DNA of 64,000 nucleotides. Origin: Phoronis australis. Lineage: Eukaryota; Phoronida; Phoronidae. Below the pieces are notes generated by a model that did no database searches, had not been told where the DNA came from, and was given only the letters and a program-made list of their open reading frames with translations. The first letter of the stretch is position 1. Each line of letters begins with the position of its first letter. The stretch is taken from contig NMRA01000043.1 of assembly GCA_002633005.1 (NCBI GenBank), positions 963,588 through 1,027,587 of the forward strand, written 5' to 3'. Shown piece after piece: positions 13,301 to 23,030 of the stretch. The translations under genes and the position numbers were made by a program.

Positions 13301-16300
13301 ACGTATATGCTTCCAGGATCTGTCCATGAAAACGGCCTCTGAGAACAACAGTAGTCTGATCTTAGCCAATGACCCGGATGCTGACCGGCTGGCTGTAGCA
13401 GAAAAAATGACAAAGTATGGTTTGAATTTTGTATGACATTTCATTATGTACTTGATTTTGAATTGTTAACAGCACAGTTTGTTGTCTGAGTCGACTAAAA
13501 CTAGTCTATTTTGTCTGGGCATGTGCATGTGCTTGTTGTGTATTTGTGTGCATTTGAATTGCTCAACAAAGTGGCTGTTGAGTTTGATGAGATCTCAATA
13601 AGTGGTTTAATTTCCTATGAATCCAGTTTGTGGATATTTGTTTTTTTTTTAGTTCAGTTCATGTTATTGTCCAAATGTTGCATTACGAAGTTCTTGTTTT
13701 CATTGCAGCGGTGAATGGAAAGTGTTTACGGGTAATGAATTGGGTGCCTTGTTTGGTTGGTGGATTTGGAAAGTATTCAAGGAAATGAATCCAGAAGTAG
13801 ATCGTAAGTCAATTGCACAAATTGTAACTACCTTTTGGCACCCTTATGTATGTATAGTGTCGTCATTTCTGTTTTTCTGCCATCTATTACTGTGTCTCAG
13901 AAACCCCTGGATGAATGTTTGAAAAATTGTGCAGGCATGTTCCTACTATGAATTGGATGGCACACGCAAATTTTGGGATGGATTCAACCACTGCGGTGCC
14001 CCCTAGTAGCAATTTCACTTTTTACTGTTTGTCTCTCTATGTCTCTATGTCTCTGTCTAGCTATGAGCTGAGCTATAGTTTGCTTAAGGACAATAGCTGA
14101 GCTTGCAGATATTCATCTGCACTGGTCCTTGGTTTCTTAGTTGATATAATACTTGCCTGGACTATGTATTATACTCTCTCCATGGATAGACCACGAGTCA
14201 TGTTTTCTTTAATCAATGAGGAAGCAGCTCAGGCCAAAACTTACATGCTCACAACTAAACAAGATCAGTTCCATGCTAGCCCTTGTGTTTTAATGTTCAT
14301 TTTTGTCTATTTCAGCATCTAACGTGTACATGCTGTCCAGTACTGTCTCCTCTAAAATTCTCAACACCATGGCTAAGGCAGAAGGATTTAATTTTATCGT
14401 AAGTTCTTCTGGCCCCACTGTTCCCATGTGTTCTTGTTTCACATAACCGAGTGATTGTTAAAGTCACATACAGCACTATCTCTGAAACTGTTGTCATTTG
14501 ATTTGTGTTGTGGGTGGGAACCCTTTGTAGTTTTGTTTGTTTTATTTGGAGAGTTAGCGTGCCTAACTGCACGTAATAACACCATGGACAGAATGTTGTT
14601 TGTTGGGTGCTTCAAAGGGAAGATATTCATCACCAATAACACCATGGGCAGAATGTTGTTTGTTGGGTGCTTCAAAGGGAAGATTAAACACCATGGGCAG
14701 AATATTTTTTGTTGGGTGCTTCAAAGGGAAGATATTCATCACCAATAACACCATGGGCAGAATGTTGTTTGTTGGGTGCTTCAAAGGGAGATATTCATCA
14801 CCAATAACACCATGGTCAGAATATTGTTTGTTGGGTGCTTCAAAGGGAAGATATTCATCACCAATAACACCATGGGCAGAATGTTGTTTGTTGGGTGCTT
14901 CTAAGGAAAGATATTCATCACCAATAACACCATGGACGGAATGTTGTTTGTTGGGTGCTTCAAAGGGAAGATATTTATCAGCAATAACTGGATTTATTTC
15001 AGTTTGAATTATTTGTGACTTTAGCTTGTTGACCTCATTGGCACTGCTTAGGTCTTTAAGTGCATGAGATGGCAAACAGAGACCTTATTGGCACTGCTTA
15101 GGTCTTTAAGTGCATGAGATGGCAAAGAGCAATATGATTTGCAGAAAAAGAGTTAAGTGTGTTTGAATTTAATGCACGTGTCCTTTATCATTACTTAAAG
15201 GTTGTTTGCTATCTACAGGAAACTCTTACTGGGTTCAAATGGATGGGAAATGAGGCTTCTAAATTAATGGAACAAGGAAAGACTGTTCTGTTTGCTTTTG
15301 AGGAAGCTATTGGTAATGTGACTTGAATTTGTTGATTCAACTGAAACATGCTGCATGCTTCCAGGGGTATGTTTCATGAAAGTGGATTCAGATAAACATT
15401 TATTCTTACTCTCCCACTTCACAATTTGCTGAGTAAATGTTTTGCAAGTAATTTTGAGCGCATGACAGTTTAGAAATTATTGAAATTTGGTCAGTAATTA
15501 GCAGTTACCATTATAGCCTCAGAGACTTAGGGTTTTTGCTCAAGTGAGATTTATTATTTATTTTTCAGAAATAGTTATGTGAAGCATGGGACCAAATTTC
15601 TCTCTAAAGTCTTAAGTCACTTTTGTGAATGGCTCCCAAGTGTTTTTTGGGTTGTTTTAGGAACATTTCAAACATCTCGTCGGGGAGAATTTAAGGGTCC
15701 CAAATCGTAGACTTGGATAGTTACAAAAGTGTTATTGTGATGTTTTAAAAGGCAATAAATAATTCATCTGAAAAATAAGAAATTCTAGTGTCTTAAATGA
15801 AAAGAAATTGAGTATTACTGAAAGAACTATGGTAACATGCAACAACAGAGATTTGTTCTCACTCAGCGTGTACAGGTTTTTTAATAGCCAAAGCTTTACG
15901 TAAGAAACTATGGTGTTCACTTTGTTATGAGTAGCGACCAGAATTATGGAACTGTCACATAGGTGATTGTCTGCTTAGTAGGCTTGCAGTTAATATTGCA
16001 TGAATATTGACTTGTTATCTGGCTTTTTGAAATACTTCTAAGTTGTGAAATGATCTCTATACATTGTATATGTATACACATGCTGATGGTGCTGCTTTGG
16101 TTGACTGATGTCCCACAATCTATAGTAAGTGTGTGACATCTTACGCTATCCAAAATGTGGTCAGTGGTCATTTTTGCAAAAGCTACTGCACCGCACAGCA
16201 AAGTTACCATAAGCCTCTCACTGTAATGATGGTTAAGACCTGGGAAAATGGTAAATGGTCTTATGTAACATGCACGAATTTTGAGAACCAGTTTTTTCCA

Positions 16301-19300
16301 TTGAATAATGGGCATCAAATTGGTTCTCAAAATACGGGCACGTTATATCAGACTGTTGCCGGGAAAAACGTTCTCAGGAAGTAAAGGAGATGTAGACTAA
16401 GTGCTCGTCAGATTCCATCCTTTCATTTGTAGTTCTGGTTGTTTTAGGGTTCATGTGTGGCTCTGCTGTCCTTGATAAAGATGGTGTATCAGCGTGTGCT
16501 GTCATTGCAGAATCAGCGGCCTTTCTGCACCAACAAGGCCTTACACTGAACCAACAACTTCAACAGATATACACACAGTAGGCATTACACTTCTCATGTC
16601 CGTTCATTACACATCTCTGTTCACTCCAGCAGCTCAACTTGGATTCTAAATTTGTCAAGAAATTCCAGTTTCTTTAGTTTGATGTGTTGCAGCTTGGACA
16701 ACTAGTCAGTCTGTAAAAGTAACTATTTATTTGTATCTTTATATTGAGCAATACCGCAATGTGAGCTGAAGTCAACATTATACAAAAATGAACCAATCCC
16801 AAGGCTGATGGTTATATGGACCTAGTGAGCGTGATTCTGCCCAAGGCTAACTGCTAATGGCAATGTATGTCTCCCTATGTCCATATGATCTGATACGCCC
16901 TAGCCATCTGTCTGTATTCATTTCTCAACATAACCACTAATGCTTCTTTCCTGTGATTTTTTGTCTCATCAGATTAGCTTGTTTTTACCTACTTTTATGT
17001 ACTGACGTCATCTACTCCCTTCTTGGTCAAGGTTTATGACTTCTACAGTGTCTGATTGGTCAGATCACTAAATAGAAATCTGATGTCCACAAAAAAGCTC
17101 TATTCCACACTAATGTATTCAATATTACGCTATGTTGAAAGTTTTCTTACCGTGTGTCAGCCAATCAGAGGACAGCAGTATCAGTGGTCATGTAATAATA
17201 AGATTAACTGCATTATCAAAAGTTCAGGAAAAATGAAGGTTTAGCAAACTATCATTTTTCAAAAAAAAATCTGTGGCGTATACAAAAAACACTATCTTTT
17301 ATGTGTTTGTTGAATTCGTCCAATTTTGTATGAGTGGACATCTTGCATTAATCAAGGGATAATAGGCTTAGTAATTATGGATATTTGTTTATGTATTGGT
17401 TCATAACGATGTTTGTGAGAACTAACTAAATTAACTTCCCTTCTGTACATTGAAAAATAGGAAATAGAAAGTAGAATTTATCATTCATTGCGAAAATAAA
17501 CCCAATTGTGTCTTGGGCAGGAACAAAATGAGAGAAAACTGGACATTGCTTAACTGCAGGTAGTTTCTTAAAATGGATGTAACGAATGAGTGTTGGAAAC
17601 TGTCCCACATTTTATTTGTCTATCAAAAATTTCTGCATGTCAGACATCAGTGTTGTTTGGTTTGAAGAATTGATAGCTCTGACTAATATATTCTTTTAGA
17701 TACCAGCATAATTTGCAATTGCATGCTTAAACACCAAGACTGTCATTCAAATGTATCGATGCCACATTCTAGAGAAAATGTCCGAGGTATTCACTAGACA
17801 TCTCATCTGTTTATTATCTATTCAGACATTGACACCAGTATCGAACTATAATCCCTCAGTCAGTGTTTTCGTAGAGTTAGGGTCACAGCATGTTATATTT
17901 TGTATTGCCCTTGAATAAAACTTATTAATGTACACAATGATATCTTTCCAGGTATGGACACCATATTTCTCGCACCTCTTACTTTTTCTCGCACCACAAG
18001 CCATCAACTAACAGTATGTTTGACAGTCTCAGGAACCAAAACGGACAGAATGTGGTAATTTTTAGCCTCTTTTTCGTATGTTGTGCAATATGTAGGGTGT
18101 ATGACACTATAGATATGGTAAGTTGTACTTATGTACATTGTACAACACCAAGGATATTTATATGATGTACTATATGCGCATCATACAACACTGGATAGTG
18201 TATGTTGCTTTATAATTATGAACATTGTACAGCACTATAAATATTGTATGTTGTGTCATATGTTCATTATATAGCACTATGAATATTCCTGTTTCACTGT
18301 ATAATGAAAATAGATATAGTAAATATATGGACGCTGAGGTTGGCCAGTAATGAAATCTATCAAATAAACAGAAAAATCAGGAACCCCAACAGGGAATCGA
18401 ACCACAGGTCTCTAGATTGCCGGTCTAGTGCTCTCACCACCGAGCAATTAAATTGCAGATATCGTGTCCTCAGTAGCTCAGTGGTGAGAGCACTAGACCG
18501 GCAATCTAGAGACCTTTGGTTCGATTCCCAGTTGGGGTTCCTGATTTTTCTGTGTTTATTTGATATATGAAAATAGATGACTGATTTCTTTTGGATAGTA
18601 AAAACCGCAACCCATCTCGACAAACTCAACTTCCCAGCAGTCTACTGCAAATTGCTGCACTACTTTACCCAGTAGGGAGTCTTTCATTTAGTACTTCAAC
18701 CACTGGGGGACATTTCGTGGTGAAACAAGGTCTTGTGATGTGCTAGATCACCAAAATACATACATTTTAATTTTTTAATGATGTTCCTTCGCCAGACATT
18801 TCCCACGTGTTCTACTTTTTTAATGTTCATTATGGAAAATATAATGTACAATAACAGGGTTTATGCCCAGAAAGTGTTAGAAATCATTACTTCTGGGTGT
18901 ACCCATTTCTGAAAGTAAAATTTCTTGGCAAGTGCTACAAAATGAGTCAAGTACTTACTGCATTGTTGTGCAAGTTTCTTTTATTGCCAGAACAATGACT
19001 GTTGCTGTTGTTTCAGCGTGTGACAGCCTGTGGACCTTATCAAATAGTAAAAACCAGGGATTTGACAACTGGTTATGATGACAATCAGCTGGACAAGCAA
19101 GCAGTAAGTTAAAGCTATAGGACTCATTCTCATGTAGTAGTTCTTTTGACCTACTTTGTGTTACAATACAGTAGAGTATCAAGTGGAAAACTTTCTTGAA
19201 TGTTTAGTGTAACCAAAGTTTGTTGTAACCAAATCAATTTATGATGGCACCGTTGGCTTGGGACTTGTAGAATGGAACGTTATAAGCAAGCAGTCATTAT

Positions 19301-20645
19301 AAACTAGGTTTTTTGTTACCTGGTGCGACTATGTTCATTTGTTATTTGTAATGCACTTCCTCGTTACAGTAGCTATAAATCTGTGTTCCGTCCAAGAAGC
19401 AAACGTTTGACAACTTATTATAAAGCTGGTCTCAAATTGTTCTTTGCTCAGATGAAAAACGATATCTAGATTTGCAAAGAACTGACAATAACTTGAGATC
19501 ATGCTCTGTACATATATGACTTGTCATAACAAGCCAAGTTAATGAACAATAACAAACCTGTTAGTTCTTTTGAAGCCTTGAAATAACCTCCAATTTGCTA
19601 ATATTTTAGTTAAAACCAATCTTATATCATGGAGTGGTTTCATTAAAAAGTTGCTTTTTGTGATGAGGGGCAGGTTTTAGCCACTTTAATCTGATATTTC
19701 ATACATAGAGATAGTTGTGAGACTTGTCATTATAGGTGCTTCCAGTGAGTAAAAGTAGCAATATGATCACCTTCTGGTTTGAGAATGGCTGTGTGATTAC
19801 CATGAGAGACAGTGGAACGGAGCCTAAAATCAAGTACTACATGGAATTATGCTCACTACCAGGGTATGTTTAAGGTCCAGCAAGGATTTCACAGATTTAA
19901 TTGTTGTTTTTTATGAACTTTTGTTAAAGATATGACAATAACTTCCTGTTTTCAAACCTATTAGATGCATTCTGGTCTACTTGGTGGCCATGAGTTTTGT
20001 GTTTTGCCGTCAACCTTTTTAACTGCCAAATTGCTCAGAGGATCATTAAGAAATTGGCAGATGTTTTTGTACTGCAAACTGACGTTGATTTTAGAACATG
20101 TTCGGTAAATGTGATGCCCCCTATTTGCAAGTTTTTTTTGCCTCTACAGGTGTACCTCCCTTGTAGGATCTTTGTGAAATATGAGAAGTGTATTCCTTCT
20201 ATGAACGTGGCAACAGATGACAACTTTAGGATACAATTACACCTGTGCCTTGTAGTGGCTCTTCTAATTTTTTATGTTTGGCTGTGTATTTTCGGAGTTC
20301 CTGGGCGGATTTTTATGAAATTTGACAAAGAGGTTTCTTTTAGGAGACAACGAGGCCTTCCCATTTCCAGGCGGGTTTGACATATCCTGTCATGTGGTGG
20401 TCGTTTTTGATACTGATAAAACCCTCATAAGCATACCATTTACAGTGCAGTCATGTGTGCATTTCAGTGCTTCACATTACTTGTGTAAAAATTTACATTT
20501 TAGAGGAATAGTGGTAACTATGCTTTTATGCTGCTTTTGTAGGTCATCACTTCAGGAAGCTATACAGGAAGTGAAAGAAATGGAAGAGAATCTTGTGAGA
20601 CACTTCTTCCAGCCAGAGAAGTATAATTTCATTGCAAGAACCTGA
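1395..20645 (+). CDS. PGM2: Phosphoglucomutase-2 (phosphopentomutase/glucose-1,6-bisphosphate family), first exon missing
   Basis: Cytosolic alpha-D-phosphohexomutase. PGM2 interconverts ribose-1-P/ribose-5-P and deoxyribose-1-P/5-P, and glucose-1-P/6-P less well. Exons with consistent phase: 1395-1494, 2193-2349, 3096-3180, 6093-6176, 8125-8148, 8511-8680, 9083-9206, 12353-12418, 13317-13414, 13709-13803, 14316-14398, 15219-15312, 16448-16577, 17952-18054, 19017-19103, 19736-19863, 20543-20645. They join to 576 residues plus TGA; human PGM2 has about 612, so roughly 30 N-terminal residues are missing. Visible in order: FGTAGLRG near the start; phosphoserine loop [13 protein letters not shown] (Ser about visible residue 132); metal loop NDPDADR (about 288-294); sugar loops GNELG and FEEAIG; phosphate-binding [10 protein letters not shown] (about 524-533). 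All key residues are intact and no frameshift is seen. One exon has only 24 nt (VYWDNGAQ). All introns used are GT-AG. Confidence 0.95.
3263..3532. repeat. Five-copy 54-bp minisatellite in PGM2 intron
   Basis: Five nearly perfect tandem copies of a 54-bp unit that contains GGGCCAGTTAAGTTAATC. The last unit also forms the outer part of the left arm of the inverted-repeat element ending near 4085, so the array looks like an expansion of that element's end. Confidence 0.9.
3484..4085. mobile_element. Foldback/TIR element, about 600 bp, non-coding
   Basis: About 75-110 bp at the left (roughly 3484-3595) is the reverse complement of the right end (roughly 3968-4085). Shared pieces are CCTTAATAAAC, CTCTAAGTCAAATATCG, AAAAAACTAT and TTTTCTGAAAGGAGAAA. 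The centre encodes nothing recognisable. The right arm occurs again near 4700-4812 because of the tandem block at 3625-5092. Confidence 0.75.
3625..5092. repeat. Near-identical tandem block joined at a single N (3625-4362 and 4364-5092)
   Basis: Both halves begin CAGGTGGTCACATTTTTTAAG and end CGCAGTAGGGCT. They differ by a few substitutions and small indels, as alleles would. The only N nearby (4363) lies precisely between them. An assembly duplication of two haplotypes is more likely than a real tandem duplication. Confidence 0.85.
5215..5864 (-). mobile_element. Solo LTR of an LTR retrotransposon, minus orientation, U3 with heat-shock-element palindromes
   Basis: Read on the minus strand this has LTR layout. 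A U3 starts near 5864 with two tandem 64-bp repeats (5737-5800, 5801-5864). TATAAAG lies at 5473-5467 and an AATAAAAGG polyadenylation signal near 5312. The end near 5215-5225 is CA-rich. The U3 carries TTCnnGAA palindromes at 5615-5622, 5644-5651, 5654-5661, 5739-5746 and 5803-5810, four of the five being TTCTAGAA or TTCCGGAA-like. No gag or pol lies beside it, so it is a solo LTR. Exact ends and target-site duplication are not resolved. It sits in a PGM2 intron, antisense to the gene. Confidence 0.65.
6205..6632. repeat. 39-bp minisatellite, about 10 copies, directly after a PGM2 exon
   Basis: The unit contains GGTTGGGTATACTGTGGGTG followed by AAACCAGTCA and is repeated with changes. The array starts about 30 bp after the donor at 6177. 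Because 39 is a multiple of 3, long open frames appear on both strands (about 100 and 167 codons). These are repeat artefacts, not genes. Confidence 0.9.
6944..7182. repeat. 30-bp minisatellite, 8 copies
   Basis: Tandem copies of a 30-bp unit containing ATGTCTGTTATTAGAGTATC, with one or two changes per copy. It lies in a PGM2 intron. Open frames on both strands follow from the period and are not coding. Confidence 0.92.
9613..10102. mobile_element. Short TIR element, about 490 bp, locally GC-rich
   Basis: It is bounded by the perfect 11-bp inverted repeat GGGCTTGGAAT / ATTCCAAGCCC. The inside is rich in TTCCGCG and CCGCGG motifs and GC-richer than the flanks. No transposase reading frame was recognised. 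It is a non-autonomous DNA element in a PGM2 intron. Confidence 0.65.
10319..11823. mobile_element. TIR DNA element, about 1.5 kb, with sub-terminal short repeats
   Basis: The left end TACCATATTCACCCTA and the right end read in reverse, TACCGTATTCACCCTA, form terminal inverted repeats with one mismatch. Inside the left end, ATGCCCCTATAAGCGCCC-like units repeat about three times (10346-10400), and the right end carries related AAGCGCC blocks. The interior has short open frames (for example 10655-10954 +) with no recognised domain. It looks like a non-autonomous or decayed DNA transposon. Confidence 0.65.
12640..13000. repeat. Degenerate repeat with AAGGTCA/TGACCTT motifs in a PGM2 intron
   Basis: Two to three diverged copies of a roughly 230-bp unit. 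Each carries TTCATGTTTTCT and a pair of opposed motifs, TGACCTTG and CAAGGTCAGT. TCAAGGTCA at 12812-12820 matches an extended nuclear-receptor half-site exactly, and its reverse TGACCTTGA lies at about 12795. Regulatory use is not shown. Confidence 0.5.
14575..14989. repeat. 60-bp minisatellite, 7 copies (one shortened)
   Basis: The unit contains AATAACACCATGGGCAGAAT and GTTTGTTGGGTGCTTCAAAG. The third copy is shortened. It is in the PGM2 intron after 14398. The 20-codon period keeps frames open on both strands (135 and 170 codons), which I treat as artefacts. Confidence 0.92.
15031..15129. repeat. Two-copy 50-bp direct repeat
   Basis: Two nearly identical 50-bp copies starting with GACC(T/C)(C/T)ATTGGCACTGC, shortly before the PGM2 exon at 15219. 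Confidence 0.85.
16271..16342. repeat. Short hairpin element with TTTTGAGAACCAG arms
   Basis: The left arm (16271-16291) and right arm (16321-16342) pair through ATTTTGAGAACCA / TGGTTCTCAAAAT. A second member of the family is at 48561-48633 with the same arms and a similar right flank (TATCAGA(C/T)TGTTG), so this is a dispersed foldback family. Confidence 0.7.
18357..18566. repeat. Head-to-head pair of tRNA-like sequences forming a long inverted repeat
   Basis: The plus-strand arm (18469-18566) has a tRNA-like box A (TAGCTCAGTGGTGAGAGC), an anticodon-arm-like hairpin CTAGA-CCGGCAA-TCTAG and a perfect box B GGTTCGATTCC. The other arm (18357-18449) is nearly its reverse complement. The pairing extends past the tRNA-like part into ATCAAATAAACA on both sides. 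The T stem has mismatches and position 33 is not T, so neither arm looks like a working tRNA gene. It is better read as a tRNA-derived foldback/SINE. Confidence 0.7.
20105..20345. repeat. Member of a dispersed repeat family in the last PGM2 intron
   Basis: It shares GGATCTTTGTGAAAT-like and GTATTTTCGGAGTTCCT motifs with the degenerate array at about 60360-61570. Open frames through it (for example 19997-20380 +) run across splice sites and are not taken as a gene. Confidence 0.5.
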
Positions 20646-20820
20646 AGCTGTGACAGTGTTAAAATATAATATATACAAATGTCTCAAGTGTTTAAGTGCC
20701 AGAGTTGATTAGATATGTTCTATTTCTATGCATTTTACAAACTGTTAATCATTTCCAATGAATTGGTGTGGCTTATAGACATTTGTTTGGATTGCTTAAA
20801 TGTAAGGTATGTGACTTGGT

Positions 20821-20826
20821 AATAAA
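20821..20826 (+). terminator. Polyadenylation signal of PGM2
   Basis: AATAAA lies about 175 bp after the PGM2 stop, followed by a T/G-rich stretch. It is the first canonical signal downstream. Confidence 0.65.
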
Positions 20827-23030
20827 CTAGTACTTAAGTGGCATTTCTTTGTGTGAATTTTCAGGGACATTTTTGAGACATCCTATATTTTGACTTGCCT
20901 TGGTCATCTAATGTACGTTTATTAGTCAAACAAGTACCTGTCTTACAAAAAACAATTTTGGTGTTGCTAAGAAATAAATGTGGAGTACGAAAAGAGTAAG
21001 TAAAAGAAACGAAACGGAGCACTTAGTCAACAGGCAAGTGTGCAAGAAAAGTCATGATGGCAGATTGAACTAAGATTTTACTCAAATTCTTGGGCTCCAG
21101 AAATATTCCTATAAGTAATTTAAGCATTGTAGTATTTCAATTGGAGGTGAGATTTCGAAATGAGAATTGACCAATTTTGAGATCGGGCTCAATACGTTAA
21201 TTTGTCATGGCAGGTCTGTTTATGTGTTGAGCATCGTTTCAAGAACTAACAAACTGTCTGTTCTTCCTTGGACCAGAAATCACCGGAGCAAGATTCAAGT
21301 TGATATACCAAACATTTAGCAGCGCATGGTCTAAATCAAATGATGGATTCCTCCATAGCCTAGTACAACTTTTGGTGACATACCCATTATCTGCCAAACA
21401 TGCCTATTGGAGAGTTGGGTACTTACCGTTTTTGACTGAATGTATCCTAAACTTCATGGGAGGTAATAAGTTTTTTAAACTGAAAAGGACAGTATGACAC
21501 CACAGAACAGCAGTTTTACCAAAGTTCAAATGAAAATATTTTTGCCAATTTCATAAAATTTCTGTGTCCTGTCAAATTGGAGAGTTCTACTGAAATTCAA
21601 AAACACTTGATTCAGGATCCAAGTTTGATATGTCAGACAAGGCATGTATTTCAATGAAACTCCATTTCAACTTGTTTGTTAATTGTAAGCAAATAGTACC
21701 TGTTCTACTCAAAGCCCAACCAACACCACAGGCAACTGCATTTTGTCTCTATGCTCGTCTTGAAAAAGAAATATGAAAATATAAACTATAACACTGAAAA
21801 CATTTATCCTTTTTCCCCCGAGGAAATTTTTATGCATCAGGATGTGGGTTATTTATTTTAAGTTTTTATTCAAATTTCCACATTTTCACCAAAAACCATT
21901 TCAAGGTCTGCTACATAAGGTAGAATTGGAAACAAAGGTGGGTGTGTATGTAAACCAGGCTTCATGTAACTTGTCAATGAAAGAATTAATGGACCAAGGC
22001 AAGTGAAAAACATATTTAAAGTGGCTACAAAGTGTTTTTTACAGTTTTGAAGGCACTCGTGTAAAATTATAGCCATGGATTGTAATTACAAACGAGCACT
22101 AGTAATCATATAACATTTAGTAATATAGTTTTCAGTGGTAATAACTTTTCTCCACTGCCTCGTGTATATATCCATATTACAATCTGGTCATTATTGCTAG
22201 ATATACGAGGCAGTTATAACCTGGATAGAACAGCGAATTTTATGAGACAATTATAACTAGGATACTAAACTGCTAGTTATATGGAGATAATTTAATCTGT
22301 TTACTACATAAATAGTCACAGGAGGCAATTATAAGCGACTATTAATTTGCCAGTTATAGGCAACTAATATTGGCAAAATTACTGTGCTAAGGCACCAGCG
22401 CGTACTGTAAACTTTCCACCTTTAACAATAAACTTGCATCGTTGTTACAAAAATGCATTCAAATTGGAACACCGAGGGCTTAAGTCTTCCATTTACCAGT
22501 GGTCACTCTTCCATTTACCAGTGGTCACTCTTCCATAAAAACATCCCCTGAATGAGCAGAACAGAACCGCCATAAAAGATCTTGAAAGTGACGCATCTTC
22601 TTATCATTCTGAAAAAAAGAAAAAATTAAACCACCATATGCCCTTTCCTGGCAGTTTTTGCTGCCCAAAACAACATTTTGGACCTCTTTATACGTTAAAA
22701 CTTGTAAAATTATGCAGATTTTTCTTTGGCAGAATGAAAGTTATTCATGACCTAATAATTATATGTATTCGTTTAGCAGTTGATTGAATGATTTTCTCAA
22801 TGTAATTTCTGATTATTGAAATCCGTTGAATGTCCCAGTCCACCTACTTTCACGATAAAACAATTACCAATACTTTAAACTGTCCTGAACAAATAATTTG
22901 TATTGAAGAAATTAGCAGCAGAAGAGGTCAATGAACTCCACACAGCCTACAGAATGGTGAAGTGCTGACTTAGAGTGATACAAGAGATGTTTAAACATGG
23001 TTTTGTACATGGCTTTAATTGTTATCTTTA
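20827..23030. other. Convergent intergenic spacer between PGM2 and MCMDC2
   Basis: No gene is recognised. It contains a small imperfect hairpin (ACTGCCTCGTGTATAT at 22154-22169 against ATATACGAGGCAGT at 22201-22214) and a 22-bp direct repeat containing CTTCCATTTACCAGTGGTCA near 22488-22531. A 68-codon minus frame at 21870-22076 was considered as a possible further MCMDC2 exon but has no clear splice site or match. Confidence 0.6.

Noticed and set aside
14439-15075. Open frames up to 170 codons on both strands
   Set aside because: 60-bp minisatellite artefact within a PGM2 intron.
18469-18540. Functional tRNA gene
   Set aside because: Mismatched T stem, no T at position 33, and the sequence is embedded in a longer inverted repeat.
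21870-22076. Possible extra C-terminal MCMDC2 exon (minus)
   Set aside because: A faint CLQNCKKHF resemblance to the vertebrate tail, but there is no proper acceptor and the gene already has a stop in both exon 16 copies.
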